A DNA stretch of 64,000 bases from Roseovarius tolerans (GTDB lineage: Bacteria > Pseudomonadota > Alphaproteobacteria > Rhodobacterales > Rhodobacteraceae), in assembly GCF_900109855.1 (NCBI RefSeq), contig NZ_FOBO01000002.1:62001-126000 (forward strand), written 5' to 3'. Positions 9,852-19,740 of this stretch are shown here, in pieces. Position numbers and translations under genes: made by a program. The notes under the pieces were generated by a model. It saw only the letters and a list, made by a program, of their open reading frames with translations, ran no database searches and was not told the origin of the DNA. The first letter of the stretch is position 1. The number at the start of each line of letters is the position of its first letter.

Positions 9852-12149
9852 GTGGCATTCATGTCCACTTCTGGCAGACCGCTAGGCAGGGCTGTTCTCA
9901 GGATCGGTCCGCGCAGCGGCGTGATCGTGTTGGCGGGTCTGCTGTTCGCCGTCGTTGCCGTCATGCTCGGTGATCCGCGCGCGCGGTTGATGGTGGCTTT
10001 CGCGGCGGGGATACTTCTGTTTGCCGCAGCCTGGCTGGTGATTTTTCGCCGCAACGGCGCTGCGCGCGAGAAACAGACCGTGACGCAGGCCGGAGCGTTG
10101 ATGCAGGATGATCCGTCACCGATGATCCTTGCCGCCGCGGATGGGCATATCCTTTATGCCAATCCTGCTGCGGGCAAGAGCTTTGTGACGCCTGCGGTCA
10201 CGACGCTGGCCGCCGCATTGAGAGAGACGCTTGCCAATCCCGGTCCGGTGCTCTTTCGGATGGAAAGCCGGGCCGAAGCGAAAGGTGCAGCGACCGAACA
10301 TATCGTGACGCGGGCGGGCCATGTGCATGTGACCGTGCATCGCGCAGGCGAGGGGCAGTTTCTCTGGCGGATCGAGCCATCGAGCACGCGACCCAATCGT
10401 GGAACCGACAGTCATGCCTTGCCGATGCTGATCGTCGGGCGCAATGATGCGGTGCTCTACATGAACCCCGCCGCGCGCCAGCTTGTGGGTGAACGGGTGC
10501 GGTCCCTCGACCGGATTTGCCCTGGCCGCAGGTTTCAGTCGGGCGAGGTGCATAGCGTGCAAACCCCGGACGGCCCTGTCGACTGTCTGCTGGTCGAGAG
10601 GCAGGGTGTCGCCGGGCGGCGTGAGATCTACATTTTGCCCGGGCTTTCCGGATTGGAGCGCCCGGTGGACGGATGGGCCTTTTTCGACGAATTGCCGGTG
10701 CCCTTGCTCAAGCTGCGGCGCGATGGCGCTATCGCGCTGTTGAACCTCCCCGCCAGGACGCTGCTCGGGGTGGAGGGGAGCGCGGATATTCGATTGGGCG
10801 ATGTGCTGGAAGGGCTTGGACGCTCGATCTCCGACTGGCTCGACGATGCCGCCGCCGGACGTGGAACCGTGCATTCGGAATTCCTGCGTGTGCGCCGCGA
10901 TGACCGGGAGGTTTTCGTTCAGGTCACTCTCAATCGCGCGACGGAGGACGGCGAGGTGGTGCTGATCGCGGTCATGAGCGATGCGACGGAGTTGAAATCG
11001 CTCGAAGCGCAATTCGTTCAAAGCCAGAAAATGCAGGCGATCGGACAGCTTGCCGGTGGTGTGGCGCATGATTTCAACAATCTCCTCACAGCGATCACCG
11101 GGCATTGCGATTTGCTGCTGTTGCGCCACGATCAGAACGCGCCCGACCATGCCGATCTCATGCAGATCAATCAGAATGCAAATCGCGCGGCGGCATTGGT
11201 CAGCCAGCTTCTGGCTTATTCGCGCAAGCAGACGTTGCTTCCGCAGGTCATCGACCTGCGCGACAGCTTGTCGGACCTCACGCATTTGCTCAATCGTCTG
11301 GTCGGAGAAAAGGTGTCTCTGACCTTGAGCCACGACCCCACATTGCACGCGATTCGCGCCGACAAGCGGCAGCTTGAGCAGGTTCTGATGAACCTTGTCG
11401 TGAACGCCCGCGATGCAATGCCCGAGGGCGGCGACATTCGCATCGTCACCGAGAATCTGACACTTACCGAACCGATGCGCCGGGACCGGGCCGTGGTTGC
11501 GCCAGGGCGGTATGTCTCTGTGAAGGTTATCGATGAAGGCGAGGGGATCGCGCCCGATAAGCTGCAGAAGGTGTTCGAGCCATTTTTCACCACCAAGCGC
11601 ACCGGCGAAGGGACCGGGCTTGGGCTGTCCACGGCCTATGGCATCATCAAGCAGACCGGAGGGTTCATCTTTGCCGACAGCGTGTCCGGTGAGGGCGCGA
11701 CGTTTCAATTGCTGTTTCCGGCCCATACCCAATCGCCAGACCTGGAGGCACCGTCTGATGTGGAGCCGTATGGGCGCGAGCATGTGAGTGGTGTCATCCT
11801 GCTTGTCGAGGACGAGGCGCCGGTACGGGCATTTGCCAGCCGCGCCCTGCAGATGCGCGGCCTGACCGTGCTCGAGGCCGAATCTGGCGAAGACGCGCTG
11901 GAAATTCTGGAGGATCAGGAGCTTGATGTGGATGTGTTCGTGACCGATGTCGTCATGCCGGGCATCGATGGGCCGACCTGGGTAATGCGGGTTCTTGAAA
12001 ATCGTCCGTCGGTAAAGGTGGTGTTCATGTCCGGATATGCCGAAGAAACGTTTGGGGATGTGCAGGAGACGATTCCGAATTCGATTTTTCTTCCGAAACC
12101 ATTCTCACTGAACGAGTTGACAGAAACCGTCTTGCGCCAGATCGGATAA
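9852..12149 (+). CDS. cckA: CckA-type hybrid histidine kinase
   Basis: A 765-residue membrane-bound hybrid kinase. In alphaproteobacteria CckA phosphorylates ChpT, which passes phosphate to CtrA; in roseobacters this controls motility, gene transfer and stress traits. Two membrane spans lie at about residues 22-40 and 45-65, followed by PAS-like segments to about 380. The H-box GGVAHDFNN carries His406, with N-box NLVVNARDAMPEGG, G1 DEGEGI and G2 GEGTGLGLS after it. A C-terminal receiver has the phospho-acceptor Asp699 in VTDVVMPGIDG. The domain order and the HDFNN box are characteristic of CckA. The start is GTG at 9852; an ATG at 9861 is possible. The ChpT and CtrA genes are not in the window. 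Confidence 0.9.
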   Translation: MAFMSTSGRPLGRAVLRIGPRSGVIVLAGLLFAVVAVMLGDPRARLMVAFAAGILLFAAAWLVIFRRNGAAREKQTVTQAGALMQDDPSPMILAAADGHILYANPAAGKSFVTPAVTTLAAALRETLANPGPVLFRMESRAEAKGAATEHIVTRAGHVHVTVHRAGEGQFLWRIEPSSTRPNRGTDSHALPMLIVGRNDAVLYMNPAARQLVGERVRSLDRICPGRRFQSGEVHSVQTPDGPVDCLLVERQGVAGRREIYILPGLSGLERPVDGWAFFDELPVPLLKLRRDGAIALLNLPARTLLGVEGSADIRLGDVLEGLGRSISDWLDDAAAGRGTVHSEFLRVRRDDREVFVQVTLNRATEDGEVVLIAVMSDATELKSLEAQFVQSQKMQAIGQLAGGVAHDFNNLLTAITGHCDLLLLRHDQNAPDHADLMQINQNANRAAALVSQLLAYSRKQTLLPQVIDLRDSLSDLTHLLNRLVGEKVSLTLSHDPTLHAIRADKRQLEQVLMNLVVNARDAMPEGGDIRIVTENLTLTEPMRRDRAVVAPGRYVSVKVIDEGEGIAPDKLQKVFEPFFTTKRTGEGTGLGLSTAYGIIKQTGGFIFADSVSGEGATFQLLFPAHTQSPDLEAPSDVEPYGREHVSGVILLVEDEAPVRAFASRALQMRGLTVLEAESGEDALEILEDQELDVDVFVTDVVMPGIDGPTWVMRVLENRPSVKVVFMSGYAEETFGDVQETIPNSIFLPKPFSLNELTETVLRQIG

Positions 12150-12168
12150 GGCCACGATCATGGTGATT

Positions 12169-12816
12169 TCATCCTTTGCCATCCGGTTTTGGGCGAGGGG
12201 GCTGTGGCGTGTATTGACCGCCCCCCGTGATCCCCTGCCATAGGGTGAAGTCCGCCGCATACTTGCGGCGCAGGCGGGTCTCTGTTCCAGAGGAGAGGTC
12301 CAGTGGCACTGAAGGCGACTGATTCTGCCAAGAGGTCTCTATACTGGTGGCGAGGCGTTTTTCCAGAAAGGCGCGGAACCCGGTCTGATCCTCGTATCGG
12401 AAAAGATGCGTGACTCTGGTGCCATTGCGTTGCGGTTCGAGGAACTTGGCCTGCGAGCCGACCTGCGCGAAACTCGGTGAATCGCCTTGGCAATACGCGG
12501 TGACGAAATCATCGAAACTGATGCCACGCGTGCTATTGGCCTGCCCGTCGAGGGATGCGCGTTGTCGGTAGCGATACCAGCTTCCAAGCCAGCTGACGGG
12601 TTCGCGCATGACGGCGACGATCTCTGCATCCTCGCCAATGAATCGCTCGATCATCTGTCTGAAAAACCGGTTATAGCGAAACACCGGCGCGTGCTTGAGT
12701 TCGGGCGGTGCGCTCACGACAATCGAGGCCAATGGGGCGAGGGCGGTTTCATAGGCCGTCGTCCCGGTCTTGGGGACTGACAACAAGATCAGGCGTTGCT
12801 TTGAAAACACGAGCAT
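12169..12816 (-). CDS. Sulfotransferase family protein
   Basis: A 215-residue protein with the PAPS-binding loop SVPKTGTTAYE at residues 13-23 and the later EPVSWLGSWYRYR segment (about 89-101), which fits the 3'-phosphate-binding region of PAPS-dependent sulfotransferases. Acceptor substrate unknown. Roseobacters often carry several such genes. It is convergent with cckA, 19 bases apart, with no obvious terminator between, and its upstream region is shared with the recA promoter. Confidence 0.75.
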   Translation of the reverse strand: MLVFSKQRLILLSVPKTGTTAYETALAPLASIVVSAPPELKHAPVFRYNRFFRQMIERFIGEDAEIVAVMREPVSWLGSWYRYRQRASLDGQANSTRGISFDDFVTAYCQGDSPSFAQVGSQAKFLEPQRNGTRVTHLFRYEDQTGFRAFLEKRLATSIETSWQNQSPSVPLDLSSGTETRLRRKYAADFTLWQGITGGGQYTPQPPRPKPDGKG

Positions 12817-12944
12817 ATTTCGCCTCTTTCCCGGATTCGGCCCCGCTGGCCACGGATATAAACCACTTGTTAATGCTTAATGGGAAAACTGTCACCACAA
12901 ACAAACTTCTTGAAATGTTCTTGTTTTACCCTCATACGGATATG

Positions 12945-12959
12945 GAACAAGTCATGAAC
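12945..12959 (+). promoter_or_regulatory. SOS box (LexA site) of recA
   Basis: GAAC-AAGTCAT-GAAC is the reverse complement of the alphaproteobacterial LexA consensus GTTC-N7-GTTC, with no mismatch. It lies 51 bases before the recA start. A weak promoter (TTGAAA at 12910-12915 and TCATAC at 12932-12937, 16 bases apart) would place the transcript start right at the site. Confidence 0.85.
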
Positions 12960-13010
12960 AAAGGCAATCATTGCCGCCCTTGGCCGGGTATGGAATAAGG
13001 AAGCGAATGA

Positions 13011-14090
13011 ATGGCAACGGCAGATCTTCTCTCCATGGATAACAAGCGCAACGCAGACAAGCAAAAGGCGCTCGACAGCGCCCTGGCCCAGATCGAACGG
13101 CAATTCGGTAAGGGCTCGATCATGAAGATGGGCGGCGACAATCCGATCGCCGATATCGAGGCGACCTCGACCGGGTCGATCGGGCTCGATATCGCGCTTG
13201 GCATCGGTGGCATTCCCAAGGGCCGCGTGGTCGAGATTTACGGGCCCGAAAGCTCGGGCAAGACCACGCTGACCCTGCATTGCGTGGCCGAGGAACAGAA
13301 AAAGGGCGGGGTATGCGCCTTTGTCGATGCCGAACACGCGCTTGACCCCATCTATGCGCGCAAGCTCGGAGTCGATCTTGATGAGTTGCTCATTTCGCAG
13401 CCCGATACCGGCGAGCAGGCGCTCGAGATCGTCGATACGCTGGTGCGCTCTGGCGCGGTAAGCCTCGTGGTGGTCGATTCGGTGGCCGCTCTCACGCCCA
13501 AGTCTGAGCTGGAAGGTGAGATGGGGGACAGCAGCGTCGGCGTGCATGCCCGCCTGATGAGCCAGGCGATGCGTAAGCTGACTGGCTCGATCAGCCGCAC
13601 CAAGTGCACGGTGATCTTCATCAACCAGATCCGCATGAAGATCGGCGTTATGTTCGGCAGCCCCGAAACCACGACCGGCGGCAACGCGCTGAAGTTCTAT
13701 AGCTCGGTGCGGCTCGACATCCGCCGTATCGGTGCGATCAAGGATCGCGACGAGGTGGTCGGCAATTCGACGCGCGTCAAGGTGGTCAAGAACAAGGTGG
13801 CCCCGCCCTTCAAGCAGGTGGAATTCGACATCATGTATGGCGAGGGCATTTCCAAGACCGGCGAACTGCTCGACATGGGGGTCAAGGCGGGCGTAGTCGA
13901 GAAGTCCGGCAGTTGGTTCAGTTACGGGGACGAGCGTATCGGACAGGGCCGGGAAAACGCCAAGACCTATCTCAAGGAGCATGCGCATATCGCGCTCGCC
14001 ATCGAGGACAAGATCAGGGCCGCCCACGGGCTCGACTTTGACATGCCTGATGCGCCCGATGAAGATGGCGATGACATCATGGAAGGGTGA
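13011..14090 (+). CDS. recA: Recombinase RecA
   Basis: The DNA strand-exchange ATPase and LexA coprotease. The 359 residues include the Walker A motif GPESSGKTT at about 76-84, the N-terminal polymerisation motif, the loop L1 region GEMGDSSVG, and the acidic C-terminal tail ending [11 protein letters not shown]. The start ATG at 13011 is followed by an in-frame ATG at 13035 ([10 protein letters not shown]), which is nearer the usual N-terminus. The gene has a perfect SOS box upstream and a strong terminator downstream, so it is a single-gene, damage-inducible unit. Confidence 0.98.
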   Translation: MATADLLSMDNKRNADKQKALDSALAQIERQFGKGSIMKMGGDNPIADIEATSTGSIGLDIALGIGGIPKGRVVEIYGPESSGKTTLTLHCVAEEQKKGGVCAFVDAEHALDPIYARKLGVDLDELLISQPDTGEQALEIVDTLVRSGAVSLVVVDSVAALTPKSELEGEMGDSSVGVHARLMSQAMRKLTGSISRTKCTVIFINQIRMKIGVMFGSPETTTGGNALKFYSSVRLDIRRIGAIKDRDEVVGNSTRVKVVKNKVAPPFKQVEFDIMYGEGISKTGELLDMGVKAGVVEKSGSWFSYGDERIGQGRENAKTYLKEHAHIALAIEDKIRAAHGLDFDMPDAPDEDGDDIMEG

Positions 14091-14106
14091 CCACAGCGAT
14101 CCCATG

Positions 14107-14142
14107 CAAAAGGCCCGAGATGTCATTCTCGGGCCTTTTTTC
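14107..14142 (+). terminator. Rho-independent terminator of recA
   Basis: A 10-bp perfect stem, AGGCCCGAGA (14111-14120) with TCTCGGGCCT (14127-14136), a 6-base loop and a run of T to 14141. The preceding run of A makes it possibly bidirectional. Confidence 0.92.
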
Positions 14143-14219
14143 TTGCGGTGGACATGCGGCGATGGCCCGGCTAAATCTGCACAGACGCTGGCCACCCCAT
14201 GCCCCGGAAAGAGATGCCC

Positions 14220-16883
14220 ATGCCCACGCTGAATGAAGTTCGTTCGACTTTTCTCAATTTTTTCGAACGCAATGACCATCGGATCGTTGACAGCTCTCCG
14301 CTGGTGCCGCGCAACGATCCGACGCTGATGTTCACGAATTCCGGCATGGTGCAGTTCAAGAATTGTTTTACCGGGGTCGAGCATCGCGACTATTCCCGCG
14401 CTGCGACAAGTCAAAAATGTGTGCGGGCCGGGGGAAAGCACAACGATCTCGACAATGTGGGCTACACCGCGCGCCACCACACTTTCTTCGAGATGCTGGG
14501 GAATTTCAGCTTTGGCGACTATTTCAAGGAGCAGGCGATCCCCTATGCTTGGGATCTGTTGACCAAGGATTTCGGGATCGACAAATCCAAGCTCCTGGTG
14601 ACGGTCTACCATACCGATGACGAGGCGGCGAATATCTGGAAGAAATACGCAGGCCTGAGCGATGACCGGATCATTCGCATCGCGACCGATGACAATTTCT
14701 GGTCGATGGGGCCGACCGGTCCCTGCGGCCCCTGCACCGAAATTTTCTATGATCATGGACCCGAGATCTGGGGTGGCCCTCCGGGCAGCGCCGAGGAGGA
14801 CGGTGATCGGTTCATCGAAATCTGGAACCTCGTTTTCATGCAGAACGAGCGGTTTGCCGACGGCACGCAGCGCGACCTTGACATGCAGTCGATTGATACC
14901 GGCATGGGGCTGGAACGGATCGGTGCGCTGCTGCAAGGCAAGCATGACAATTACGACACCGACCTGATGCGCCACCTGATCGAGGCGAGCGCCCACGCCA
15001 CGAGCGCCGATCCCGACGGGCCGGGCAAGGTGCATCACCGGGTGATCGCCGATCATTTGCGGTCCACGTCCTTTCTCATTGCCGACGGTGTGATGCCCTC
15101 GAACGAAGGGCGCGGCTATGTGCTGCGTCGGATCATGCGTCGCGCGATGCGGCATGCGCATATTCTGGGTGCCAAGGATCCGGTCATGCACCGGTTGGTG
15201 CCCGCGCTGGTGGCGCAGATGGGGCAGGCCTTTCCAGAACTGGGCCGGGCGCAGGCACTGATCGAGGAAACGCTGCGGATCGAGGAGACGCGGTTCAAGC
15301 AGACGCTCGATCGCGGCTTGCGGTTGCTCGACGACGAATTGGCGCACCTGCCCGAAGGGGTGGCGTTGCCGGGTGGGGCGGCGTTCAAGCTCTACGACAC
15401 GTTCGGATTTCCGCTCGATTTGACGCAGGATGCGCTGCGCGAGAAGGGGCGCACAGTCGATACCGACGGGTTTGATTCCGCCATGGCTGAGCAAAAGGCC
15501 AAGGCGCGCGCCGCGTGGTCTGGGTCGGGTGAGGCGGCGGATCAGGCGATCTGGTTCGACATCGCAGAGGACAAGGGCACCACCGATTTTCTGGGCTATG
15601 ACACTGAGATCGCCGAGGGCCAGATTGCCGCCGTCGTTTCCGACGGCGCGATGATCGGGGCGGCGGGCAAGGGAGAGACCTGCCAGATCGTCCTCAACCA
15701 GACCCCGTTCTATGCGGAATCTGGCGGTCAAGTGGGCGATTCCGGCTCGCTTGAGACCGAGTCCGGCCGCGCGCGCATCACCGACACGAGGAAGGTCGCC
15801 GGGGTCTTCATCCATTTCGCCGAGGTCGAGACTGGCGAGATCAAGAACGGGCAGGCGGCCAAACTGGCCGTTGATCACGCCCGCCGCAGCGCCATTCGCG
15901 CCAATCATTCGGCCACGCACCTGTTGCACGAGGCGCTTCGCCGGGCGCTTGGTGATCACGTGGCGCAGCGCGGCTCGCTCAATGCCTCGGACCGGCTGCG
16001 CTTCGACTTCAGCCATGCCAAGGCGCTCAGCCCCGAGGAAATGAACCGGGTCGAAGCCGAGGTGAACGCCTATATCCGGCAGAACGCGCCCGTCGAGACG
16101 CGGATCATGGCCCCGGACGATGCGCGAGATCTGGGCGCGCAGGCGCTCTTTGGCGAGAAATACGGCGATGAGGTGCGGGTCGTGTCCATGGGCATGCTCG
16201 ACGGGTCCGGCAAGGGCAGTGACGGTCGCACCTATTCGATCGAGCTGTGCGGTGGGACCCATGTGCGCCAGACCGGTGACATCGGCACCTTCGTGGCGCT
16301 TGGTGACAGCGCGTCGAGCGCAGGCGTGCGCCGGATCGAGGCGCTGACCGGGGCGGCGGCGTTCGACTATCTCAGCGGTCAGAACGCACGGCTGGCACGG
16401 GTCGCGGGGGATCTCAAAACCCGGCCCGAGGATGTGCCCGAGCGGGTGAAATCGCTGATGGAGGAGCGTCGCGTCTTGGCCAACGAGGTGGCGCAGCTGC
16501 GTCGTGATCTGGCGATGGCAGGCGGGGCAGGGCAGGGTGAAGCCGTTGCCGCGCGCGACGTGGGTGGAGTTGCGTTCCATGCGCAGGTGCTTTCGGGGGT
16601 GCAGGGCCGCGATCTGCCGCCGTTGATTGACGAACACAAGGCGCGGATGGGTAGCGGTGCGATCTTGCTTATTGCAGATACCGGCGGCAAAGTGGCGGTT
16701 GCGGCGGGTGTCACCGATAACCTGACGGCGCAGCTTTCGGCGGTCGATCTGGTTCGGGCGGCGGTGGCGGAACTGGGCGGCAAGGGCGGCGGTGGCCGGC
16801 CCGACATGGCCCAGGGCGGCGGCAGCGATATCGGCGGGGCAGATGCTGCGATCAAAGCGGCAGAGGGGGTTCTTACCTCCTGA
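14220..16883 (+). CDS. alaS: Alanyl-tRNA synthetase
   Basis: Charges tRNA-Ala with alanine and clears mischarged Ser/Gly. The 887-residue protein carries the class II motif region [19 protein letters not shown] near residues 23-41, the editing/zinc motif [12 protein letters not shown] near residue 563 and the downstream [11 protein letters not shown] near residue 678, and a C-terminal glycine-rich C-Ala tail ([16 protein letters not shown]). I chose [11 protein letters not shown] at 14220 because it matches the family N-terminus; ATGs at 14199 and 14214 are in frame, and a GGAAAGAG site lies at 14203-14210. The recA-alaS order is common in the group. Confidence 0.97.
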   Translation: MPTLNEVRSTFLNFFERNDHRIVDSSPLVPRNDPTLMFTNSGMVQFKNCFTGVEHRDYSRAATSQKCVRAGGKHNDLDNVGYTARHHTFFEMLGNFSFGDYFKEQAIPYAWDLLTKDFGIDKSKLLVTVYHTDDEAANIWKKYAGLSDDRIIRIATDDNFWSMGPTGPCGPCTEIFYDHGPEIWGGPPGSAEEDGDRFIEIWNLVFMQNERFADGTQRDLDMQSIDTGMGLERIGALLQGKHDNYDTDLMRHLIEASAHATSADPDGPGKVHHRVIADHLRSTSFLIADGVMPSNEGRGYVLRRIMRRAMRHAHILGAKDPVMHRLVPALVAQMGQAFPELGRAQALIEETLRIEETRFKQTLDRGLRLLDDELAHLPEGVALPGGAAFKLYDTFGFPLDLTQDALREKGRTVDTDGFDSAMAEQKAKARAAWSGSGEAADQAIWFDIAEDKGTTDFLGYDTEIAEGQIAAVVSDGAMIGAAGKGETCQIVLNQTPFYAESGGQVGDSGSLETESGRARITDTRKVAGVFIHFAEVETGEIKNGQAAKLAVDHARRSAIRANHSATHLLHEALRRALGDHVAQRGSLNASDRLRFDFSHAKALSPEEMNRVEAEVNAYIRQNAPVETRIMAPDDARDLGAQALFGEKYGDEVRVVSMGMLDGSGKGSDGRTYSIELCGGTHVRQTGDIGTFVALGDSASSAGVRRIEALTGAAAFDYLSGQNARLARVAGDLKTRPEDVPERVKSLMEERRVLANEVAQLRRDLAMAGGAGQGEAVAARDVGGVAFHAQVLSGVQGRDLPPLIDEHKARMGSGAILLIADTGGKVAVAAGVTDNLTAQLSAVDLVRAAVAELGGKGGGGRPDMAQGGGSDIGGADAAIKAAEGVLTS

Positions 16884-16892
16884 GGAGGATGA

Positions 16893-17177
16893 ATGCGCGC
16901 CTATATTATCGGACGGATCACGGTCAACGACCCGCAGGACTACCAAGCCTATGCCGATCAGACCGTGGCCCTCGCCGAGAAGTTTGGCGGGCGGTTTCTG
17001 GTCAAGGGCGGTGAGCAGACCGCCCTTGAGGGCAACTGCCCCGAGCGCCATGTGATCATCGAATTCCCTAACCGACAGGCAGCGCTCGACTGGTACCGCT
17101 CGGAGGAGTATCGCCGCATCCTGCCGCTGGCACTGTCGTCGAGCAGCCGGGACATCGTCATCGTCGATGGCATCTGA
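16893..17177 (+). CDS. DUF1330 family protein (first of a tandem pair)
   Basis: A 94-residue cytoplasmic protein of the DUF1330 group (ferredoxin-like alpha/beta dimeric fold). The pattern is clear: YIIGRITVNDPQDYQAYADQ at the N-terminus, FLVKGGEQTALEG in the middle and RHVIIEFPNRQAALDWYRSEEY before the C-terminus. Function unknown. GGAGG precedes the ATG, which begins 10 bases after the alaS stop, so it is probably co-transcribed with alaS. Confidence 0.88.
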   Translation: MRAYIIGRITVNDPQDYQAYADQTVALAEKFGGRFLVKGGEQTALEGNCPERHVIIEFPNRQAALDWYRSEEYRRILPLALSSSSRDIVIVDGI

Positions 17178-17196
17178 ACAGACAGGAGATCACCTT

Positions 17197-17484
17197 ATGC
17201 CCGCCCTATGGATCGCCCATGTGACCGTCACCGATGACGCTGCCTATGGCCGCTACGCGGCTCTTGCGGGACCTGCCATCGCAAAGCATGGTGGCGCCTT
17301 CATTGCGCGAGGCGGACGGTATGTGCAGATGGAGGGCAAGGAGCGGGCGCGCAACGTGGTTGCGCGTTTTCCCAGCCTCGAGGCTGCGGAGACCTGCTAT
17401 CACAGTCCCGAGTACCAGGAGGCGCTCGACCATGCGCGCGGTGCGTCGGAACGGGAATTGGTGATCGTGGAAATCACCGACTAG
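17197..17484 (+). CDS. DUF1330 family protein (second of a tandem pair)
   Basis: A 95-residue paralogue of the preceding protein: LWIAHVTVTDDAAYGRYA, FIARGGRYVQMEGKER and ARNVVARFPSLEAAETCYHS align with it. The frame is open 10 codons upstream, but the ATG at 17197 has an AGGAG site at the right distance and gives the family N-terminus. Function unknown; the tandem copies may form a heterodimer (inference). Confidence 0.87.
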   Translation: MPALWIAHVTVTDDAAYGRYAALAGPAIAKHGGAFIARGGRYVQMEGKERARNVVARFPSLEAAETCYHSPEYQEALDHARGASERELVIVEITD

Positions 17485-17509
17485 GCTGGTCGCTGCAAAC
17501 CGTGGCCCT

Positions 17510-17531
17510 AACTCCTCTTGCGAAAGGAGTT
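17510..17531 (+). promoter_or_regulatory. Hairpin covering the ribosome site of the phosphatase gene
   Basis: AACTCCT (17510-17516) pairs perfectly with AGGAGTT (17525-17531) across an 8-base loop. The 3' arm contains the AAGGAG ribosome site of the gene starting at 17536, so the folded RNA would hide it. This could act as a thermosensor or coupling element, or be a weak terminator of the DUF1330 pair. Confidence 0.45.
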
Positions 17532-17535
17532 TGGG

Positions 17536-18081
17536 ATGCGGTTGTTACTTTTTATCTGGCTTGCTGCGAGTGCTACCTGCGTCACGGCGCAGGGGCTTGA
17601 CGCGCTGAAACAGCCGGGGGTCGTTGCGCTGATGCGGCACGCGCTTGCGCCCGGAACGGGAGATCCGGCAGGGTTCGCGGTCGACGATTGCAACACCCAG
17701 CGCAATCTGGATGCACGGGGACGCGATCAGGCGCGAAGCACTGGCGATGCGCTGCGCGACGCGGGTGTCACCTTTGATCAAGTCTGGACCAGCCAATGGT
17801 GCCGGGCACGCGACACAGCTGTATTGATGGAGATGGGAGATGTGGAGGAAAAGCCACCGCTCAATTCCTTCTTCGCCGGGCGTGGCGACCGCGCGGCGCA
17901 GACAGCAGCAGCTCTCGATCTGATCGCGGAGTTGCCCGAGGGTGATCGGCTCTTGATCGTGACGCATCAGGTGAACATCACCGCCTTGACCGGGCGTGGC
18001 GTGGGCTCAGGTGAGATTATTGTGACCCGGCGCAAGGGTGACGGGCTTGAGATGGTCGATCGGTTTCTCGTCGCCCCATGA
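17536..18081 (+). CDS. Exported histidine phosphatase family protein
   Basis: A 181-residue protein with a cleavable signal peptide (about residues 1-19, ending CVTAQG), so it acts in the periplasm. The catalytic RHG-type motif appears as ALMRHALAPG near residues 32-41, and the second histidine is in LIVTHQVNITAL near residue 143. This is the phosphoglycerate-mutase-like phosphatase fold; the substrate is unknown. ATG 17536 was chosen over one at 17518 because it follows AAGGAG and begins the signal peptide. It is convergent with the soeC gene, only 4 bases apart. Confidence 0.82.
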   Translation: MRLLLFIWLAASATCVTAQGLDALKQPGVVALMRHALAPGTGDPAGFAVDDCNTQRNLDARGRDQARSTGDALRDAGVTFDQVWTSQWCRARDTAVLMEMGDVEEKPPLNSFFAGRGDRAAQTAAALDLIAELPEGDRLLIVTHQVNITALTGRGVGSGEIIVTRRKGDGLEMVDRFLVAP

Positions 18082-18085
18082 GCGC

Positions 18086-18958
18086 CTAGCGTTTACCGTA
18101 ATAGAGCCCGACGACATGCTCTGCCTCGGCGAAGAACAGCCAGCGGGAAGCAGTTATGCCTGCGACATGGGCAAGAACCGCGACGAGCGCCAGCATATGC
18201 GAGAACGGCACCAGCAGGAGCGCGACGGGTAGCACATAGCCTAGCCCGAAGGCGATGCCTCGCAGTTTCATCGCGTGTTTGCGCCCGACCTGATGCACCA
18301 TCTCGCGCATGAGGTAATTGGTGCCGGTATGGGGCGGCTCGAAGGCGCGCACGGTGCCAATGCTGCCAAGCCCCGTCGCCGTCGCCGTGTCGGTGCCCGA
18401 GGCGGCGAAGGCCCCGTCGCCGCGCACCCACCATAGAATTTGCAGCACGCCGGCAATGGGAAAGAGGATCAGCGCGGCGCTGATTTCCCCGGCCAGAAGG
18501 GCCCCACCCCCAAGCGATATCGCGATGAGCAGCGCCGGAGTCAGGGGTGTATTCCAGCGCGGCACGGTTTTCATCTGCGTGTAAATCATCGAGGTGGTGA
18601 AAACCGTGGCGAGCGACAGCAGGGCTCCGACCCAGCCAAGCAACGCCAGCCGCGTGTCGAAAAACACCAGCCCCGCGCCATAGGCGGCCATGACCAGCAG
18701 GGACGCGACCGCACAGACGCCTTCGCGCGACAGCCAGCTAGAGCGCCATTGGCTGAACGCCTTCCACGCGCGTTCGGGGTGGCCGAGGTGAAAGGTCGAG
18801 GCCATCAGCCCGCCCACGGCGAGCGCATAGGCAATGGCGAAGAAGGCGAAGGCGACCCAGCCGGTGACCGCAGGCAGGCCAAGGCCCAGCCAGATCAGCA
18901 GGCCGAAGCCAAGCCCCGAGAGGGTGGTGAAGACGATGACGGACGGGGCGGGATGCAT
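18086..18958 (-). CDS. soeC: SoeC-like membrane anchor (DmsC/NrfD class)
   Basis: A 290-residue polytopic protein with about eight membrane spans, of the DMSO-reductase anchor type. By family it would pass electrons from the iron-sulfur subunit to the quinone pool. Visible features are the GLPAVTGWVAFAFFAIAYA segment near the N-terminus and FHLGHPERAWKAFSQWRSS (about 56-74), typical of DmsC-like anchors. It overlaps the SoeB stop by one base (TGATG), so the two are translationally coupled. The name SoeC is inferred from the whole cluster (SoeA, SoeB, Xsc). Confidence 0.82.
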   Translation of the reverse strand: MHPAPSVIVFTTLSGLGFGLLIWLGLGLPAVTGWVAFAFFAIAYALAVGGLMASTFHLGHPERAWKAFSQWRSSWLSREGVCAVASLLVMAAYGAGLVFFDTRLALLGWVGALLSLATVFTTSMIYTQMKTVPRWNTPLTPALLIAISLGGGALLAGEISAALILFPIAGVLQILWWVRGDGAFAASGTDTATATGLGSIGTVRAFEPPHTGTNYLMREMVHQVGRKHAMKLRGIAFGLGYVLPVALLLVPFSHMLALVAVLAHVAGITASRWLFFAEAEHVVGLYYGKR

Positions 18959-19740
18959 CAGATTTTCTCCAATGTGCGGTCGAGCCAGCCGAGAAAGCCC
19001 TTGGGCTCGTCCATCACCGGCTCCAGAAACGGGGCGAGGATGTCGATATCGCCTACCGGTTTGGGCTGGTCGAGCGAATCCTTGGGGCGGGGCGGCAGGT
19101 ATTGGTTGACGGGCTTGGTGCCCTGTTCGGGCATGAGATCCATACCGCCGCGCTCTGCCACAAGCTGGCTCACGTCGCTGTCGGGATCACCCAGATCACC
19201 GAAATGACGCGCGTTCGACGGGCAGGTGCGCACGCAGGCCGGCACGCGGTCCTCCTCGGGGAGGTTGTCGTTGTAGATGCGGTCGACGCAGAGGGTGCAT
19301 TTTTTCATCACCCCCTCGGCCTGATCCATCTCGCGCGCGCCATAGGGGCAGGCCCAGGCACACAGCCCGCAGCCGATGCAGTCGCTCTCGTTGACCAGAA
19401 CGATGCCGTCCTCAACCCGCTTGTAGCTGGCCCCCGTCGGGCAGACGGCGACGCAGGGCGCATCCTCGCAATGCAGGCAGGATTTGGGGAAATGCACCAG
19501 TTGTGCCGCGGGGTGAGGCATGGCCGAGGTCGCCAGCGGCTGCACCTCGTAGCTGTGCACGCGGTTGAGGAAGGTACCCGAGGGATCGGCGCCGTAGGGG
19601 TCCTGATCGGAGAGCGGCGCGCCATAATTCTCGGTGTTCCAGCCCTTGCAGGACACCACGCAGGCATGGCAGCCGACGCAGGTGTCGAGGTCGATGACGA
19701 GACCGAGTTTGCGGGTCGTGGTTTCGGGAAGCGTGGTCAT
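18958..19740 (-). CDS. soeB: SoeB-like 4Fe-4S electron transfer subunit
   Basis: A 260-residue DmsB/PsrB-type ferredoxin with four cysteine clusters: CVGCHACVVSCKGWN (about 22-36), CLHCEDAPCVAVCPTG, CIGCGLCAWACPYGA, and the pair CTLCVDRI / CVRTCPSNARHFGDL. It would carry electrons from the molybdenum subunit to the membrane anchor on the cytoplasmic side, since no signal peptide is present. Its ATG overlaps the stop of the 49-residue membrane protein (ATGA). The C-terminal 70 residues, after the last cluster, are proline-rich and variable. Confidence 0.88.
   Translation of the reverse strand: MTTLPETTTRKLGLVIDLDTCVGCHACVVSCKGWNTENYGAPLSDQDPYGADPSGTFLNRVHSYEVQPLATSAMPHPAAQLVHFPKSCLHCEDAPCVAVCPTGASYKRVEDGIVLVNESDCIGCGLCAWACPYGAREMDQAEGVMKKCTLCVDRIYNDNLPEEDRVPACVRTCPSNARHFGDLGDPDSDVSQLVAERGGMDLMPEQGTKPVNQYLPPRPKDSLDQPKPVGDIDILAPFLEPVMDEPKGFLGWLDRTLEKI

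Noticed and set aside
12150..12168. Terminator between cckA and the sulfotransferase gene
   Set aside because: No stem of useful length in the 19-base gap.
12870..17051. A 1393-codon open frame antisense to recA and alaS
   Set aside because: It mirrors codon bias of the GC-rich sense genes, crosses two genes and a terminator, and its His/Arg-rich translation has no family pattern.
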